NCBI GenBank assembly: GCA_036342255.1
Contig: JAZAUS010000005.1
Span: 1-64,000 of the forward strand
DNA from: RUG11198 sp036342255
GTDB lineage: Bacteria > Bacillota_I > Bacilli_A > RF39 > UBA660
Direction of reading: 5' to 3'
DNA length: 64,000 bases
Each line of letters begins with the position of its first letter. Position 1 is the first letter of the stretch. This document shows positions 43,484 through 53,358 of this stretch, one piece after another. Below the pieces are notes generated by a model, which was not told the DNA's origin, searched no databases, and worked only from the letters and a program-made list of their open reading frames with translations. Made by a program: the position numbers and the translations under genes.

Positions 43484-45007
43484 TTACTTTATTCTAACGT
43501 TGTTATTATCTACTATCTTTATGTTATATTTACTAATTCTTTTGTATTTAGGTAAATCTTTGTTAAGATTATTAATTATTTTATCAATTTTGTTATTACT
43601 AGAATTAGTATAAATATCTGCTACTATTTTATCTTTTTCACAATAAACTTTAGCATCACTAATAATACTTTCTTTTTTTATAATATTTTCAATTTCAGTT
43701 GCATCAATATTTTTTCCATTAGAAGTGACAATTATTTTTTTCTTTCTTCCTATTACGTGTAATCTTTCTTCATCATCTATATATCCAAGATCACCTGTTT
43801 TAAAGTAACCATCTTTGGTATAACTTTTTTTAGTTAGATCTTTATTTTTATAATAACCTAGCATTACATTATCACCTTTTATTGCTATTTCACCTATTCC
43901 TGAAGCATCCATATCTATAATTTTTATTTTTTGATGCATTAACACTTGTCCACAAGAATCGATTCTGTAATTATGATAATCGTTCATGGTTACTATTGGA
44001 GAAGCTTCTGATAATCCATATCCTTGGAGAATAATTATTCCCATATCATCATACAGTTTTGCTATATCATAATCTAATGAAGCAGCACCACATGTAAAAA
44101 AGAAGATATTTCCTCCCCAAAAATCGTAAAATTCTTTGAATAATCTTTTCCTAATATCAATGCCAAATTTTCTTAAAAAATTTGATATTTTAATTCCTTT
44201 TTTTATTTTAACTTTTTTTTCTTCTGGTATTTCATTTATTACTCTTGTAAATATTAATGGTACACCTGGAAAGATTGTTGGTTTAACAATTTTTAAATCA
44301 TTTACTAAGTCTTTAGGGGTTGATAAATATATTGATATTCCAATATATAATGGATAAATTACTAGGATAACTAATGTATATATATGATGAAATGGAAGAA
44401 TAACTAAATATTTATCATTGGTAGTTACAGGAGCAAATTTGGCAACTCCATCCATATTTGCAAATATATTTTTAGTTGACAACATTATAGCTTTAGGTTT
44501 TTCACTGGTTCCTGATGTATATAATATTTCTACTAAATCTGTATCCTTCTTCTTTTTATACTTTTCCTTTTTAAGATTTTGACTTTTTATTAGTATATCC
44601 TCTAATTTGAATATTTTTATTTTTTTATCTATATCTTTTATTAATAATTGGTATTTTTCTTGGTCACATATTATACAATCTGCTTCATCAATATCATTAA
44701 TAACATTCTTTATTTCTTTTAGAGGCCATGAATTATCAATTGGTACTACTACTCCAACATAAGTTACTATGCTTAAATATGTCATAAGCCAGTTATAGGA
44801 GTTTTTACCAATGATAATAATTTTTTTATTTGATAATTTATTTTTAATAAGTAAGTTAGCAATACTTTTAGTATCATTATATATATCATTAAATGTATAT
44901 CCAATATACTTATCATTCTTTTTTTCAAAAAAACATTTTTTATCTGCAAAATTATTGTATCCATATTCTAAGTATTCAATAAAACTATTTGGTTTTCCTT
45001 CATACAT
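43484..45007 (-). CDS. Adenylate-forming ligase (acyl-CoA synthetase-like)
   Basis: ANL-superfamily enzyme that activates a carboxylate as its adenylate. Motifs: P-loop LYTSGTSEKPKAIMLS (about residues 163-178), LPFHHIYTL, QGYGLSEASP, YFKTGDLGYID and IGRKKKIIVTSNGKNIDATEIE. The pattern is nearest to long-chain fatty-acid CoA ligases. The C-terminus is short and ends DNNNVRIK, so the usual catalytic lysine may be the last residue. No carrier-protein gene is in the operon. The start lies directly after the GNAT stop codon. It probably activates the acid made or modified by the radical SAM enzymes (inference). Confidence 0.87.
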   Translation of the reverse strand: MYEGKPNSFIEYLEYGYNNFADKKCFFEKKNDKYIGYTFNDIYNDTKSIANLLIKNKLSNKKIIIIGKNSYNWLMTYLSIVTYVGVVVPIDNSWPLKEIKNVINDIDEADCIICDQEKYQLLIKDIDKKIKIFKLEDILIKSQNLKKEKYKKKKDTDLVEILYTSGTSEKPKAIMLSTKNIFANMDGVAKFAPVTTNDKYLVILPFHHIYTLVILVIYPLYIGISIYLSTPKDLVNDLKIVKPTIFPGVPLIFTRVINEIPEEKKVKIKKGIKISNFLRKFGIDIRKRLFKEFYDFWGGNIFFFTCGAASLDYDIAKLYDDMGIIILQGYGLSEASPIVTMNDYHNYRIDSCGQVLMHQKIKIIDMDASGIGEIAIKGDNVMLGYYKNKDLTKKSYTKDGYFKTGDLGYIDDEERLHVIGRKKKIIVTSNGKNIDATEIENIIKKESIISDAKVYCEKDKIVADIYTNSSNNKIDKIINNLNKDLPKYKRISKYNIKIVDNNNVRIK

Positions 45008-46084
45008 TTATAATAACCCACTTTCTATGTAAAAATCATTTTCATGTTTTATTTTTTTATTACTAAAATTCATAAAATATAGAGTACTTTGAAATTTTAA
45101 GCATCTTATTTTTGAATATATTTCTTTGTTTATTATGCTATTATTATTGATACCAATAACAAATATATCATATTCTTTTTTTATTTCTTGGGCTAAATAA
45201 TATAAGAATTCTTTATATAGTTCAATATTGTTATTTTCAACCAGCATAAAAGATAACATTGGAAAATCAAGAACTTCTCCTGTTTTAGGCATTGGTATAT
45301 AGCTGATAGTTTCTGTAATCTTACCTAACTTAGTAAGTATATTTAATGGCCTATTATATTTGGTTACTATATATTGTTTATAATCTGTTTGATTCCATAA
45401 ACCACAAAAAGATACTATTTTATTATTCTTTAACATAATATAGCAATTATCAATATGTAAATTATAGAACTCTTTCTCAATATTTGTTATATAGGGAAAG
45501 AAATTATATTTACTTCCTTCTTGATGAAGAAAATCATAAACATTTGGTAAATCTTTTTTGGTTACTTTCTTAAAAATATATTCATTTTTTTTAGCTAACC
45601 ATTTTTTTCTTAAGATTATTTTAGGATTTATAATATAAGTTGTATAATCACATATTTTTTCTAAATTAGGCATATAATTTCTTTTTTTAGTAAATACATC
45701 TTTGGCATGTTTATTCATTGATAAAATTGAACAATAATATAAATCACATTTATTTGAGACCTTATCATTTACTGCTAACTCCATCCAATTAAACTTCCCA
45801 TGAAAATCTTGTCGTTTTCTAAAGCCTCCTACATAACCAATAGGATACACTTTATTATTTAAGTAATAATCATTTACAATACATGATCCTTGTAAAACAA
45901 TTTTACCATTCTCATCTTTTATTACACCAACATTTACTCTATCTCCTTCTTTTTGATAAGAAAGATAAGCATTTGGACGTCTAGTATATATTAATTCAAA
46001 TGCTCCTTTAGCAGGAATTGATTCTATTATTTCTAACATTTCAATTCCATCTTTTTCAGTAGCTTTTTCAACTTTGTATTTCAT
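45008..46084 (-). CDS. GNAT-like acyltransferase
   Basis: A 358-residue protein with two GNAT-like halves: residues about 1-150 (KATEKDGIEMLEIIESI, VLQGSCIV, IGYVGGFRKRQDFHG) and about 165-330 (FKKVTKKDLPNVYDFLHQEG, IVSFCGLWNQTDYKQYIV). The usual acetyl-CoA loop is poorly kept, so acyl-donor use is uncertain. It overlaps the ATP-grasp gene by 17 bases and is directly followed by the adenylate-forming ligase, which suggests coupled amide or ester formation. Ribosome-binding site GGTGATATAA. Confidence 0.72.
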   Translation of the reverse strand: MKYKVEKATEKDGIEMLEIIESIPAKGAFELIYTRRPNAYLSYQKEGDRVNVGVIKDENGKIVLQGSCIVNDYYLNNKVYPIGYVGGFRKRQDFHGKFNWMELAVNDKVSNKCDLYYCSILSMNKHAKDVFTKKRNYMPNLEKICDYTTYIINPKIILRKKWLAKKNEYIFKKVTKKDLPNVYDFLHQEGSKYNFFPYITNIEKEFYNLHIDNCYIMLKNNKIVSFCGLWNQTDYKQYIVTKYNRPLNILTKLGKITETISYIPMPKTGEVLDFPMLSFMLVENNNIELYKEFLYYLAQEIKKEYDIFVIGINNNSIINKEIYSKIRCLKFQSTLYFMNFSNKKIKHENDFYIESGLL

Positions 46085-47243
46085 TTATATCACCGTTATA
46101 TTCCATATCTATTGTTAAATATCTTTCAATTGAATATTTTGATTTTTCTAAGTTTTTCTTTATTATGTTTTTTATAAATTTATATACATATGTGAAGTAT
46201 GGTTTAATATCTTTTATATCAAATATTATATCCTTATAGGTAATAATAATTTTAGTGAATGTAATCCATTTATTTATAGGAATCATTCCTCTAAACAGAC
46301 AACTAAATAGCATATTACTATATTTTCTTTTACTTTTACGATATTCAACTTTATTTTCTACAGTAAATAATAAATCATATATAGAGAATTGTTTTGTCAA
46401 TAGTGTTATTCCTGTTGTTAATCTTGGATTACATTCTAATATATAGATTTCTCCTTTTTTTGTTTCAATAAAATCAAAACATATTACTCCATCATATTTT
46501 ATTTTATTAACTATCTTTGTTATTATTTCAGTTATTTGTTTATTCATATCTATAGTTCTAATACTTACTAATGAACCAGTTCTTATTATTAATTCACTAT
46601 CATATAATAAAGATACTATTTCTTTATTCTTTTTAAATATACTAAGAGAACACTTAGATGTTCCTTCAATATATTCTTGCATTATATAATTTCTTTCTAA
46701 AGATAAGTTTTCTATTGTTTTAATATTATTTTTATCAACAATTATTATTTCAGATGCAAATCTAGAATAAACTGGTTTTAAGATTATTTTATTATATTTT
46801 TTTATATATTCTAAGATATCAGAATGTGTTTTAACTAATTTGGTATTTGGTGTTTTTATATTTAATTCTTTTACTAATTTATAAAATGAATATTTATTAT
46901 GTAGTAATTCTAATTTATTTATATCTTCAATAATAATATTTAAATTTTTACATTTTTTAATTAGTTCTTTTTTATTTTTAGCAAGATATAATTTCTCTTC
47001 TCCCAAACAAATTAAAGCTTCTATATTATTCTCATTAATTATTCTTATTATTGCTTGAATATATTCTTTTTCTTGATACCTTACGGAAGGCACTATAAAG
47101 GATTTATTAGTATATTTTGATAATTTTCCTGTATCAAAATCAATACTTTCTGCTGTATAGCTTGTGTGTTTGTTTTTTGCTAAATTTCTAATAATGTCTA
47201 TCGCTATTGGATTTCTAGTACCTGTTAGCAAGATTTTAGCCAT
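46068..47243 (-). CDS. ATP-grasp ligase
   Basis: An N-terminal Rossmann-like domain (KILLTGTRNPIAIDIIRNLA) is followed by an ATP-grasp fold: IILKPVYSRFASEIIIV (ATP lysine), YIMQEYIEGTSKCSLSIF, IKYDGVICFDFIETKKGEIYILECNPRLTTG with the metal-binding Glu and Asn. Such enzymes join a carboxylate, through an acyl phosphate, to an amine or thiol. The layout resembles CarB-like ligases that add single amino acids. The last ~90 residues are basic and helical. Overlaps both neighbours in the operon. Ribosome-binding site weak. Confidence 0.88.
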   Translation of the reverse strand: MAKILLTGTRNPIAIDIIRNLAKNKHTSYTAESIDFDTGKLSKYTNKSFIVPSVRYQEKEYIQAIIRIINENNIEALICLGEEKLYLAKNKKELIKKCKNLNIIIEDINKLELLHNKYSFYKLVKELNIKTPNTKLVKTHSDILEYIKKYNKIILKPVYSRFASEIIIVDKNNIKTIENLSLERNYIMQEYIEGTSKCSLSIFKKNKEIVSLLYDSELIIRTGSLVSIRTIDMNKQITEIITKIVNKIKYDGVICFDFIETKKGEIYILECNPRLTTGITLLTKQFSIYDLLFTVENKVEYRKSKRKYSNMLFSCLFRGMIPINKWITFTKIIITYKDIIFDIKDIKPYFTYVYKFIKNIIKKNLEKSKYSIERYLTIDMEYNGDINEIQS

Positions 47244-48042
47244 TATCTTTTTCTTTCAATTTATATCCACAATAAACACACACATAATTGCCATCAGTAT
47301 TCTTTTTTTTGCAACCTGGACACTCTATCATTTTTTTATTCTCTAAATTTTTTTCTTTCATTTTATTTGTTTCTGTATTAATATTATTAGTTTTTGTAAT
47401 TTCTATTTCAGTATCATTTTTAACATTTTTTTCTTTATTATTAATTATTTCACTTTCATGTAATTTCGTACCACAATTACAGCAATACAAATTATCCTTA
47501 GCATTATAATTCTTACAATTTGGGCATTCTATCATATCTTCCTCGTTAATGTTCGTTTTATTTATTTCTACATCACTATTTATAATATCATTGCTATTTT
47601 TCTTTTCAATATGCTTTATTACTTGTTCTGGAGTGTTGCTTCCAGAAATTACAAAATAATGTATTAGAGGAAATATTATAACGAATGATAAATATATACT
47701 ATATATTGATTTATTATCTAAAATTCCTAATGAAAATATGGATAGATATAAAGAACATATCATATAATAAATAAATATTAAATTATTACCTCTATAAATG
47801 CTATAAACTACTACTAAAAATGTTAAATCAATAGCATAGAAGATTGGTCCTGGTGTTGTCTTTAACCATTCATAGTTTAGAATACTTGGTATTGCAGGTA
47901 TATTTATTATAAATAGAATCATCAATAACACTAATGCTATTCTGTCTTTATAATAATACAAACCATCAATTAATCTACTTGCTGCTGACATCCAAAAAAA
48001 GACAACCATTAACCCCAAAATTGGCAATGTAAATAAATACAT
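47236..48042 (-). CDS. Membrane protein with two zinc ribbons
   Basis: Five predicted membrane helices (about residues 1-150) followed by a charged cytosolic tail holding two zinc ribbons: CPNCKNYNAKDNLYCCNCG (about 175-193) and CPGCKKKNTDGNYVCVYCG (about 240-258). Between them is an Asn/Glu/Lys-rich linker. I know no enzyme of this layout; it may recruit the pathway enzymes to the membrane or help export the product. It starts 13 bases after the last radical SAM gene with an AGGAGG site and overlaps the ATP-grasp gene by eight bases. Confidence 0.7.
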   Translation of the reverse strand: MYLFTLPILGLMVVFFWMSAASRLIDGLYYYKDRIALVLLMILFIINIPAIPSILNYEWLKTTPGPIFYAIDLTFLVVVYSIYRGNNLIFIYYMICSLYLSIFSLGILDNKSIYSIYLSFVIIFPLIHYFVISGSNTPEQVIKHIEKKNSNDIINSDVEINKTNINEEDMIECPNCKNYNAKDNLYCCNCGTKLHESEIINNKEKNVKNDTEIEITKTNNINTETNKMKEKNLENKKMIECPGCKKKNTDGNYVCVYCGYKLKEKDNG

Positions 48043-48055
48043 TTCTTTCCTCCTT

Positions 48056-49396
48056 TTACTTTATCTTCTCATCTAAATTTTTACCAATTGGTATACCAAT
48101 TCTTTTATCTACTTCGAAATGTAATAGAATATTCATATACCAATATATAACATGTATTATTGGATTTTTATTTCTTTTTATTAAGGCTATCCATCTTTTA
48201 AAAATAAAGCCAATAGTAAAAAATTTCTTTTTATATTCTCTACAAAGTTCCTTTAACTCATGAGCTGTTACTAATTTTGGTTGATAAGATATTGTTCCAT
48301 AAGTATAATTATCTTCTAACCACCACTTAGGTGATATTAATCTTTTCTCTTCTTCAAATCTTTTATAAGTATTAGTATTTGGAAAAGCAAGAAGATGATT
48401 GAATGCTGCCACAAAAAACTTATGTTTTTGACAAAATTCTAAACTCTTTGCAAAACTTTCTTCTGTATCATAGTCAAATCCAAATACAAAACTTGCATAA
48501 ATACTAATACCAGCATTATGAATATTTTCTACCAATTTGTCTCTTTGCCCTAATTTAGCATTCCATTCTTTATTCATTTGCTTTAAATTGTTAGGATCAA
48601 TTGATTCAAAACCAATTAGTATCATTACACAGCCACTTTTTCTCATTAATCTTAATAATTCTTGATCTATTGCTACATCTAATGTTACTTGAGTAACCCA
48701 AATTATATGTAATTTTTCTACCGCTTTAAATAATTCTTTGGCAAATTTTTTGTCTGAAAAAATACTATCATCGACAAAGAAAACTATTTTCTTTTTAGTT
48801 TCTTTTATCTCTTCTATAATATCTTTTACCCTTCGATGATGATATGTTCCTTTGTAATATGCATTTATAGAACAAAATTCACAATTATGACGGCATCCTC
48901 TGCCTGTTTCTATTAGAGCTATTGATAAGTATTTTTTCATCTTACTTTTATATATACTTCTATCAGGTTTACCATAACTAAGACATGTTTCTCCGAAATA
49001 TTCTTTTTTGTATTTCTTTTTTTCAATATCTTCAAAAACTTCTTTAATCATCTTTTCAGCGTTACCTCGCATTATAATATCACAGTGATCTCTAACATCT
49101 TCTGGTACCATAGTAGAATGATAACCACCCATGATTATTATTTTGCCTTTTTTTCTAAACTTATCAGCTATTTCATATGCTCTTTTAGCAGTATATGTTT
49201 CTACTGTAATACAAACTACATCAGCATCTGTTTCGTAATCAATAGCTTCAATTCTATCATCATAAAATATTCTATCATATTTTTTTGGTAATAGTTTGTT
49301 TAATACAGCTATAGTCAAAGGTTCCATTAACCATGATTTTAGATATTTTTCATTATGCTTTTTTCCAATTCCTGGTAATATAAAGGCTACTTTCAT
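48056..49396 (-). CDS. B12-binding radical SAM protein 5
   Basis: Fifth and last of five tandem paralogues. N-terminal cobalamin-binding Rossmann-like domain (about 1-135; ITVETYTAKRAYEIA, IIMGGYHSTMVPEDV), then a radical SAM barrel with the 4Fe-4S motif CRHNCEFC (Cys 168/172/175), FVDDSIFSDKKFA, MILIGFESIDPNN and FAFPNTNTYKRF-like motifs. The C-terminal part has WWLEDNYTYGTISY. Enzymes of this class methylate or rearrange unactivated carbons. Overlaps its upstream paralogue by ATGA. Closest in the cluster to copies 3 and 4. Substrate unknown. Confidence 0.92.
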   Translation of the reverse strand: MKVAFILPGIGKKHNEKYLKSWLMEPLTIAVLNKLLPKKYDRIFYDDRIEAIDYETDADVVCITVETYTAKRAYEIADKFRKKGKIIIMGGYHSTMVPEDVRDHCDIIMRGNAEKMIKEVFEDIEKKKYKKEYFGETCLSYGKPDRSIYKSKMKKYLSIALIETGRGCRHNCEFCSINAYYKGTYHHRRVKDIIEEIKETKKKIVFFVDDSIFSDKKFAKELFKAVEKLHIIWVTQVTLDVAIDQELLRLMRKSGCVMILIGFESIDPNNLKQMNKEWNAKLGQRDKLVENIHNAGISIYASFVFGFDYDTEESFAKSLEFCQKHKFFVAAFNHLLAFPNTNTYKRFEEEKRLISPKWWLEDNYTYGTISYQPKLVTAHELKELCREYKKKFFTIGFIFKRWIALIKRNKNPIIHVIYWYMNILLHFEVDKRIGIPIGKNLDEKIK

Positions 49397-50751
49397 TTTT
49401 TTGCCTCCTCATCTTTTTCTTTGCAACCAAATGTCATTCCTTGTTTTTCAAAGACTTCTCTTCTAAAAACTGGATTATAAGCAAGATAGGTAAACATTCT
49501 AATAGGATTTCGCATATTAGTATGTGGCTCAAAAAACCTATATATTACCGACCCTATACTATTATATTTTTTTCTGCACCAAAAAGCAACCTCTGTTAAT
49601 TCTGATGGAGTCATATTTTTTGGAATAAATGCACAATAATTAAATTTATATTCAGGATGTAACCACCATTTTCCATCATAGATAAGCCTTCCTTCTTTTT
49701 TTAAATCATCATACAACTTAGTTCCTGGATATGGCATTAATATGTTATAGGCGGCAAAACAAAATTTGTTTTTTAAAGCAAATTTCATTGTCGCTTTAAT
49801 ACTTTCTATTGTATCAGTATCATGACCTATAGTAAAAGCAGCCCATGTTTGTAATCCATATTTTTTTAGTTTTTTTATTGCTTCTTTGTATTGATTTTGA
49901 ACATATTTTTTATTAACTCCCTTATTCATAAATTTGATACTTTCAGGTTTTATTGATTCAAAACCAATTACATGGCCCAAGCAACCACTTTTAACCATTA
50001 ATTTCATTAGTTCATCATCATCTAACATATCAATACTTCCTTGACTTACCCATTTAACTTTTAGAGGTATTAAGGCTTTAAATAATTCTTTAGCTTTCTT
50101 CTTATCTCCTACTATATTATCATCAACAAAAAATAATACTTTTCTTTTTTGAGATTTTATTTCTGCTACTACTTCATCTATATCACGACAAAAATGTTTT
50201 TGCTTAAAATAAACACTTGATGCACAATACTTGCAATTATATCTACAACCTCTTGAGAATTGAAGTAATGTCATTGGCAAATACTTTTTACCTTCAAAGA
50301 TATCTCTTCTTGTCATTACTCCTTTTTGAGGTATGCATACTGGATTACATTTATATACTTTTTTTAGTTTTCCTTTTTTAAAATCATTTATCATTTCTTC
50401 CCATTTATCTTCAGCATCACCAATCATAATTGAATCACAATGTTCTTTTACTTCTTCTGGTATTAGGGTTACATGGATACCTCCCATAAGAACCTTTTTG
50501 CCACGTTTCATAAATTCTTCACTTATTTCATAGCTTCTTCTTGCAGTAAATGTTTCAACTGTGATTGCTACTAGATCTGTATCTTCATCATAAGGAATTG
50601 GTTCAAGTCTATCATCATACATAACTACATCAACATCTTTAGGGGTAAGAGCTGCTAAAATTCCTAGTTGTAGTGGTTCCATACTAGCATTATCTACATA
50701 TAAACTATGTTCTCGTCTACCAATATTAGGTTTTATTAATGTTAATTTCAT
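49393..50751 (-). CDS. B12-binding radical SAM protein 4
   Basis: Cobalamin-binding-type N-terminal domain (YDDRLEPIPYDEDTDLVAITVETFTARRSYEI, LMGGIHVTLIPEE, IGDAED) and radical SAM core with CRYNCKYC (Cys 169/173/176), FFVDDNIVGDKKKA, GCLGHVIGFESIKPES and YNILMPYPGTKLYDDL. C-terminal WWLHPEYKFNYCAFIPKNMTP region. Length 452. The YDDR..P.....D sequence is shared with copy 5, but overall divergence shows old duplications, not an assembly repeat. Strong AGGAGG site, one base after copy 3. Confidence 0.92.
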   Translation of the reverse strand: MKLTLIKPNIGRREHSLYVDNASMEPLQLGILAALTPKDVDVVMYDDRLEPIPYDEDTDLVAITVETFTARRSYEISEEFMKRGKKVLMGGIHVTLIPEEVKEHCDSIMIGDAEDKWEEMINDFKKGKLKKVYKCNPVCIPQKGVMTRRDIFEGKKYLPMTLLQFSRGCRYNCKYCASSVYFKQKHFCRDIDEVVAEIKSQKRKVLFFVDDNIVGDKKKAKELFKALIPLKVKWVSQGSIDMLDDDELMKLMVKSGCLGHVIGFESIKPESIKFMNKGVNKKYVQNQYKEAIKKLKKYGLQTWAAFTIGHDTDTIESIKATMKFALKNKFCFAAYNILMPYPGTKLYDDLKKEGRLIYDGKWWLHPEYKFNYCAFIPKNMTPSELTEVAFWCRKKYNSIGSVIYRFFEPHTNMRNPIRMFTYLAYNPVFRREVFEKQGMTFGCKEKDEEAKK

Positions 50752-50752
50752 A

Positions 50753-52057
50753 CTACTTTCCTCCTAATTTTTTTCCTTGTTTACGATGAATCTCTTTTCT
50801 TGAAATAATATTTAATATTAAAAATATAAGTATATTAAATGGATTTAAATGACATTTATTACAAATTAATCTTTTAAAAATATTTTTATACGTATTAAAA
50901 GTATATCTTGCTTCTTTACAACCTTCTTTTAAATCTTCTGGAGACATATTTTTGGGATAATAAGCACTATCTCCATAACAAAAATTTTCTTCTAACCACC
51001 ATTTATTATAAATTAATTCTTTATTATCTTCTAATCTTTTATATAATCTTGTACCGGGCATAGGAATTAAAGGATTAAAATTTGCGATAGTTAAATTATT
51101 TTTAATAGCAAACTCCATTGTCTTTTTTATATCTTCTTTAGTATCATAATCATATCCTAGTACAAAGGTACCATAAATCATTATTTTATGTTTATAGATA
51201 TTTTTAATGGCTTCTTCATATTTTTTAATGTTTAAATTAGCACTTTTGTTCATTAATTTTAAATTTTTTGAATTTAAAGATTCAAAACCCATTAATACTA
51301 ATATGCAACCGCTTTCTTTCATTGATTTTAATAATTTATCATTAAAGGCTACATCCATACTTATTTGACAGGCCCATTTCTTTTTTAATGGTTGAATGGA
51401 TTTAAATAAAGCTAGTGCACTTTTTTCATCGAGAAAAATATTATCATCTATAAAAAATATTAATTTCTCTTTAATGTTTCTTATTTCTTCTATGGTATCT
51501 TCTAGTGATTTTTGTCTAACTTTACTTTTATAGAAGCTTCTAATAGAACAAAAATCACAATTAAACTTACATCCTCTTGAGAATTGTACTAAACCTATTT
51601 TATTATATTTTTTTCCATAATAAACTTTAGAATTAAAATCTATTTTAGCTATATTAGTTTTATTAGATGATTTATATATTTTTTTAATTTTACCTTTTTT
51701 ATAGTCATTTATTAAGTCTGGCCATGTATCTTCAGCATCACCTATTAAAACTACATCACAATATTCTAAGGCTTCTTCTGGCAACATAGTTGGATGAAAT
51801 CCTCCCATTACAATGATATTATTTTTAGTTTTATATTTTTTTGCTAATTTATAGGCTCTTCTTGCAGCGAAAGTTTCTACAGAAAGAGATATAATGTCAC
51901 TATCAATTTGTTCTGGTAGTTCCTCTACTCTTTCATCAAAGTACTCCATTTCGACATCTTTAGGAGTTATTGTATCCATTATACCAAATAATAACGGTTT
52001 CATAGCATCATAGCCTTTGCCCTCAATCATACTAACTTTTATAATTGTTGCTTTCAT
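50753..52057 (-). CDS. B12-binding radical SAM protein 3
   Basis: Same two-domain layout: N-terminal YFDERVEELPEQIDSDIISLSVETFAARRAY, MGGFHPTMLPEEA and IGDAEDTWPDL; radical SAM motif CKFNCDFC (Cys 163/167/170), FFIDDNIFLDEKSA, GCILVLMGFESLNSKN and FNPLIPMPGTRLYKRL. The C-terminus has an additional CNKCHLNPFN and an amphipathic or membrane-touching segment (ILIFLILNII), which would suit a lipid-like substrate (inference). Ribosome-binding site AGGTGATATA; one base before copy 4. Confidence 0.92.
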   Translation of the reverse strand: MKATIIKVSMIEGKGYDAMKPLLFGIMDTITPKDVEMEYFDERVEELPEQIDSDIISLSVETFAARRAYKLAKKYKTKNNIIVMGGFHPTMLPEEALEYCDVVLIGDAEDTWPDLINDYKKGKIKKIYKSSNKTNIAKIDFNSKVYYGKKYNKIGLVQFSRGCKFNCDFCSIRSFYKSKVRQKSLEDTIEEIRNIKEKLIFFIDDNIFLDEKSALALFKSIQPLKKKWACQISMDVAFNDKLLKSMKESGCILVLMGFESLNSKNLKLMNKSANLNIKKYEEAIKNIYKHKIMIYGTFVLGYDYDTKEDIKKTMEFAIKNNLTIANFNPLIPMPGTRLYKRLEDNKELIYNKWWLEENFCYGDSAYYPKNMSPEDLKEGCKEARYTFNTYKNIFKRLICNKCHLNPFNILIFLILNIISRKEIHRKQGKKLGGK

Positions 52058-52065
52058 TATATCAC

Positions 52066-53358
52066 CTAGTTCATTCCTAAAAACTTAAATCCTATATTTG
52101 CTCCTAAACATATTAATTTTTCACTAATACTATTATTTTTTAATAATCTTACTCTCCTAAATATATTTTTCCAGGTATATGTTTCTTTCCATACTTGTTT
52201 ATATATTTCCTCTAATCTTTCTTTTGTCATATTCTTTGGTTTATATACTGCAATATGTTGTGTATACTGACTCCAATCATTTATAATGATTCTGCCTTCT
52301 CTTTCTAATCTTTTATATAATGGTGAATTGGGTACAGGTGTCAATATTGAAAATCTTGCTAAGTTTAGTTTAAGATAATTAATTTGTTCTGGAATTGATA
52401 ATAATAATTCTTCCGTATCACCATCTAGACCAAGAATGAAACAACCATTAACAGATATTTTATGTTTATGCATAATTTCAATAGCTTCTTTGTATTTGTT
52501 TGGATCATTAAATCCTTTCTTTGCTTTTCTAAGACTATTAATGCTTAAAGATTCTAGTCCTACTAATAATCCTTTACACCCGCTTTCTTCAGCTAGTTGC
52601 ATTAATTCTTCATCGAATGCTACATTGATTGTTGCTGAACCAGACCATTTAATTTTTAATTTTTTTAATTCATGCATTAATTCTATTGCATAATCTCTTA
52701 TAGCAAAAAAGTTAGGGTCAAAAAATATAATCAATTTAGATTTTAAACTTTTTATTTCTTCTATGACGTCTTTTATAGGTCTAGGTCCACAACTTTTCCA
52801 CATTTCACTTATTACACAAAACTCACAATGATTTGGACAACCTCTATTAGCAATAACGGCAGGATATTTTAAATATTTTCTTTTAGGAATTACACTTCTA
52901 TCAGGAGAAACTATATCTTTTCCTTTAATATTTTGCATATTATATACTTTTTTAGGTTTACCTTTTACAAAATCATTTAGAAATTTGGGAAATGAATATT
53001 CTCCAGCTCCTATTATTACTGTATCAGCATGTTTACCTGCTTCTTCTGGCATATAGGTTGGATGATAACCACCCATTACAATATAAGACCCTTTTTCTTT
53101 AAATATTTTAGCAATTTCATAACTTCTAATTGCTGCAGATGTCTGTAAAGTAATAACAACTATATCATATTGTTTTTTTAAATACTTATTAATTTTTTCA
53201 ACCATTTCATCGCATACATCTATTTCCACATCTAAGTTTTTGGGTATTAATGCTTTTAAAGTTGCTAAGGTAAGTGGTGCATAAGATATTAAAAAACTAT
53301 ATTTGGAACGATAGCTTTTATCGCTTGTATGCCATGGTTGTACTAATAGCATTCTCAT
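52066..53358 (-). CDS. B12-binding radical SAM protein 2
   Basis: Belongs with copy 1 to a separate subgroup of the five. N-terminal domain: QPWHTSDKSYRSKYSFLISYAPLTLATLKAL-type start, VVITLQTSAAIRSYEIA, MGGYHPTYMPEEA, IGAGEYSFP. Radical SAM motif CPNHCEFC (Cys 174/178/181), then FFDPNFFAIRDYA instead of the DDN of copies 3-5, GCKGLLVGLESLSINS and TPVPNSPLYKRL. C-terminus QHIAVYKPKNMTKERLEE. ATGA overlap with copy 1. The change in the post-motif loop suggests a different substrate position or reaction. Confidence 0.92.
   Translation of the reverse strand: MRMLLVQPWHTSDKSYRSKYSFLISYAPLTLATLKALIPKNLDVEIDVCDEMVEKINKYLKKQYDIVVITLQTSAAIRSYEIAKIFKEKGSYIVMGGYHPTYMPEEAGKHADTVIIGAGEYSFPKFLNDFVKGKPKKVYNMQNIKGKDIVSPDRSVIPKRKYLKYPAVIANRGCPNHCEFCVISEMWKSCGPRPIKDVIEEIKSLKSKLIIFFDPNFFAIRDYAIELMHELKKLKIKWSGSATINVAFDEELMQLAEESGCKGLLVGLESLSINSLRKAKKGFNDPNKYKEAIEIMHKHKISVNGCFILGLDGDTEELLLSIPEQINYLKLNLARFSILTPVPNSPLYKRLEREGRIIINDWSQYTQHIAVYKPKNMTKERLEEIYKQVWKETYTWKNIFRRVRLLKNNSISEKLICLGANIGFKFLGMN

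Noticed and set aside
17091..53358. Mycoplasma-type genetic code (TGA = Trp), suggested by the very low G+C
   Set aside because: TGA is the natural stop in ATGA overlaps at 17091, 49393 and 53355, and tryptophans are encoded by TGG.
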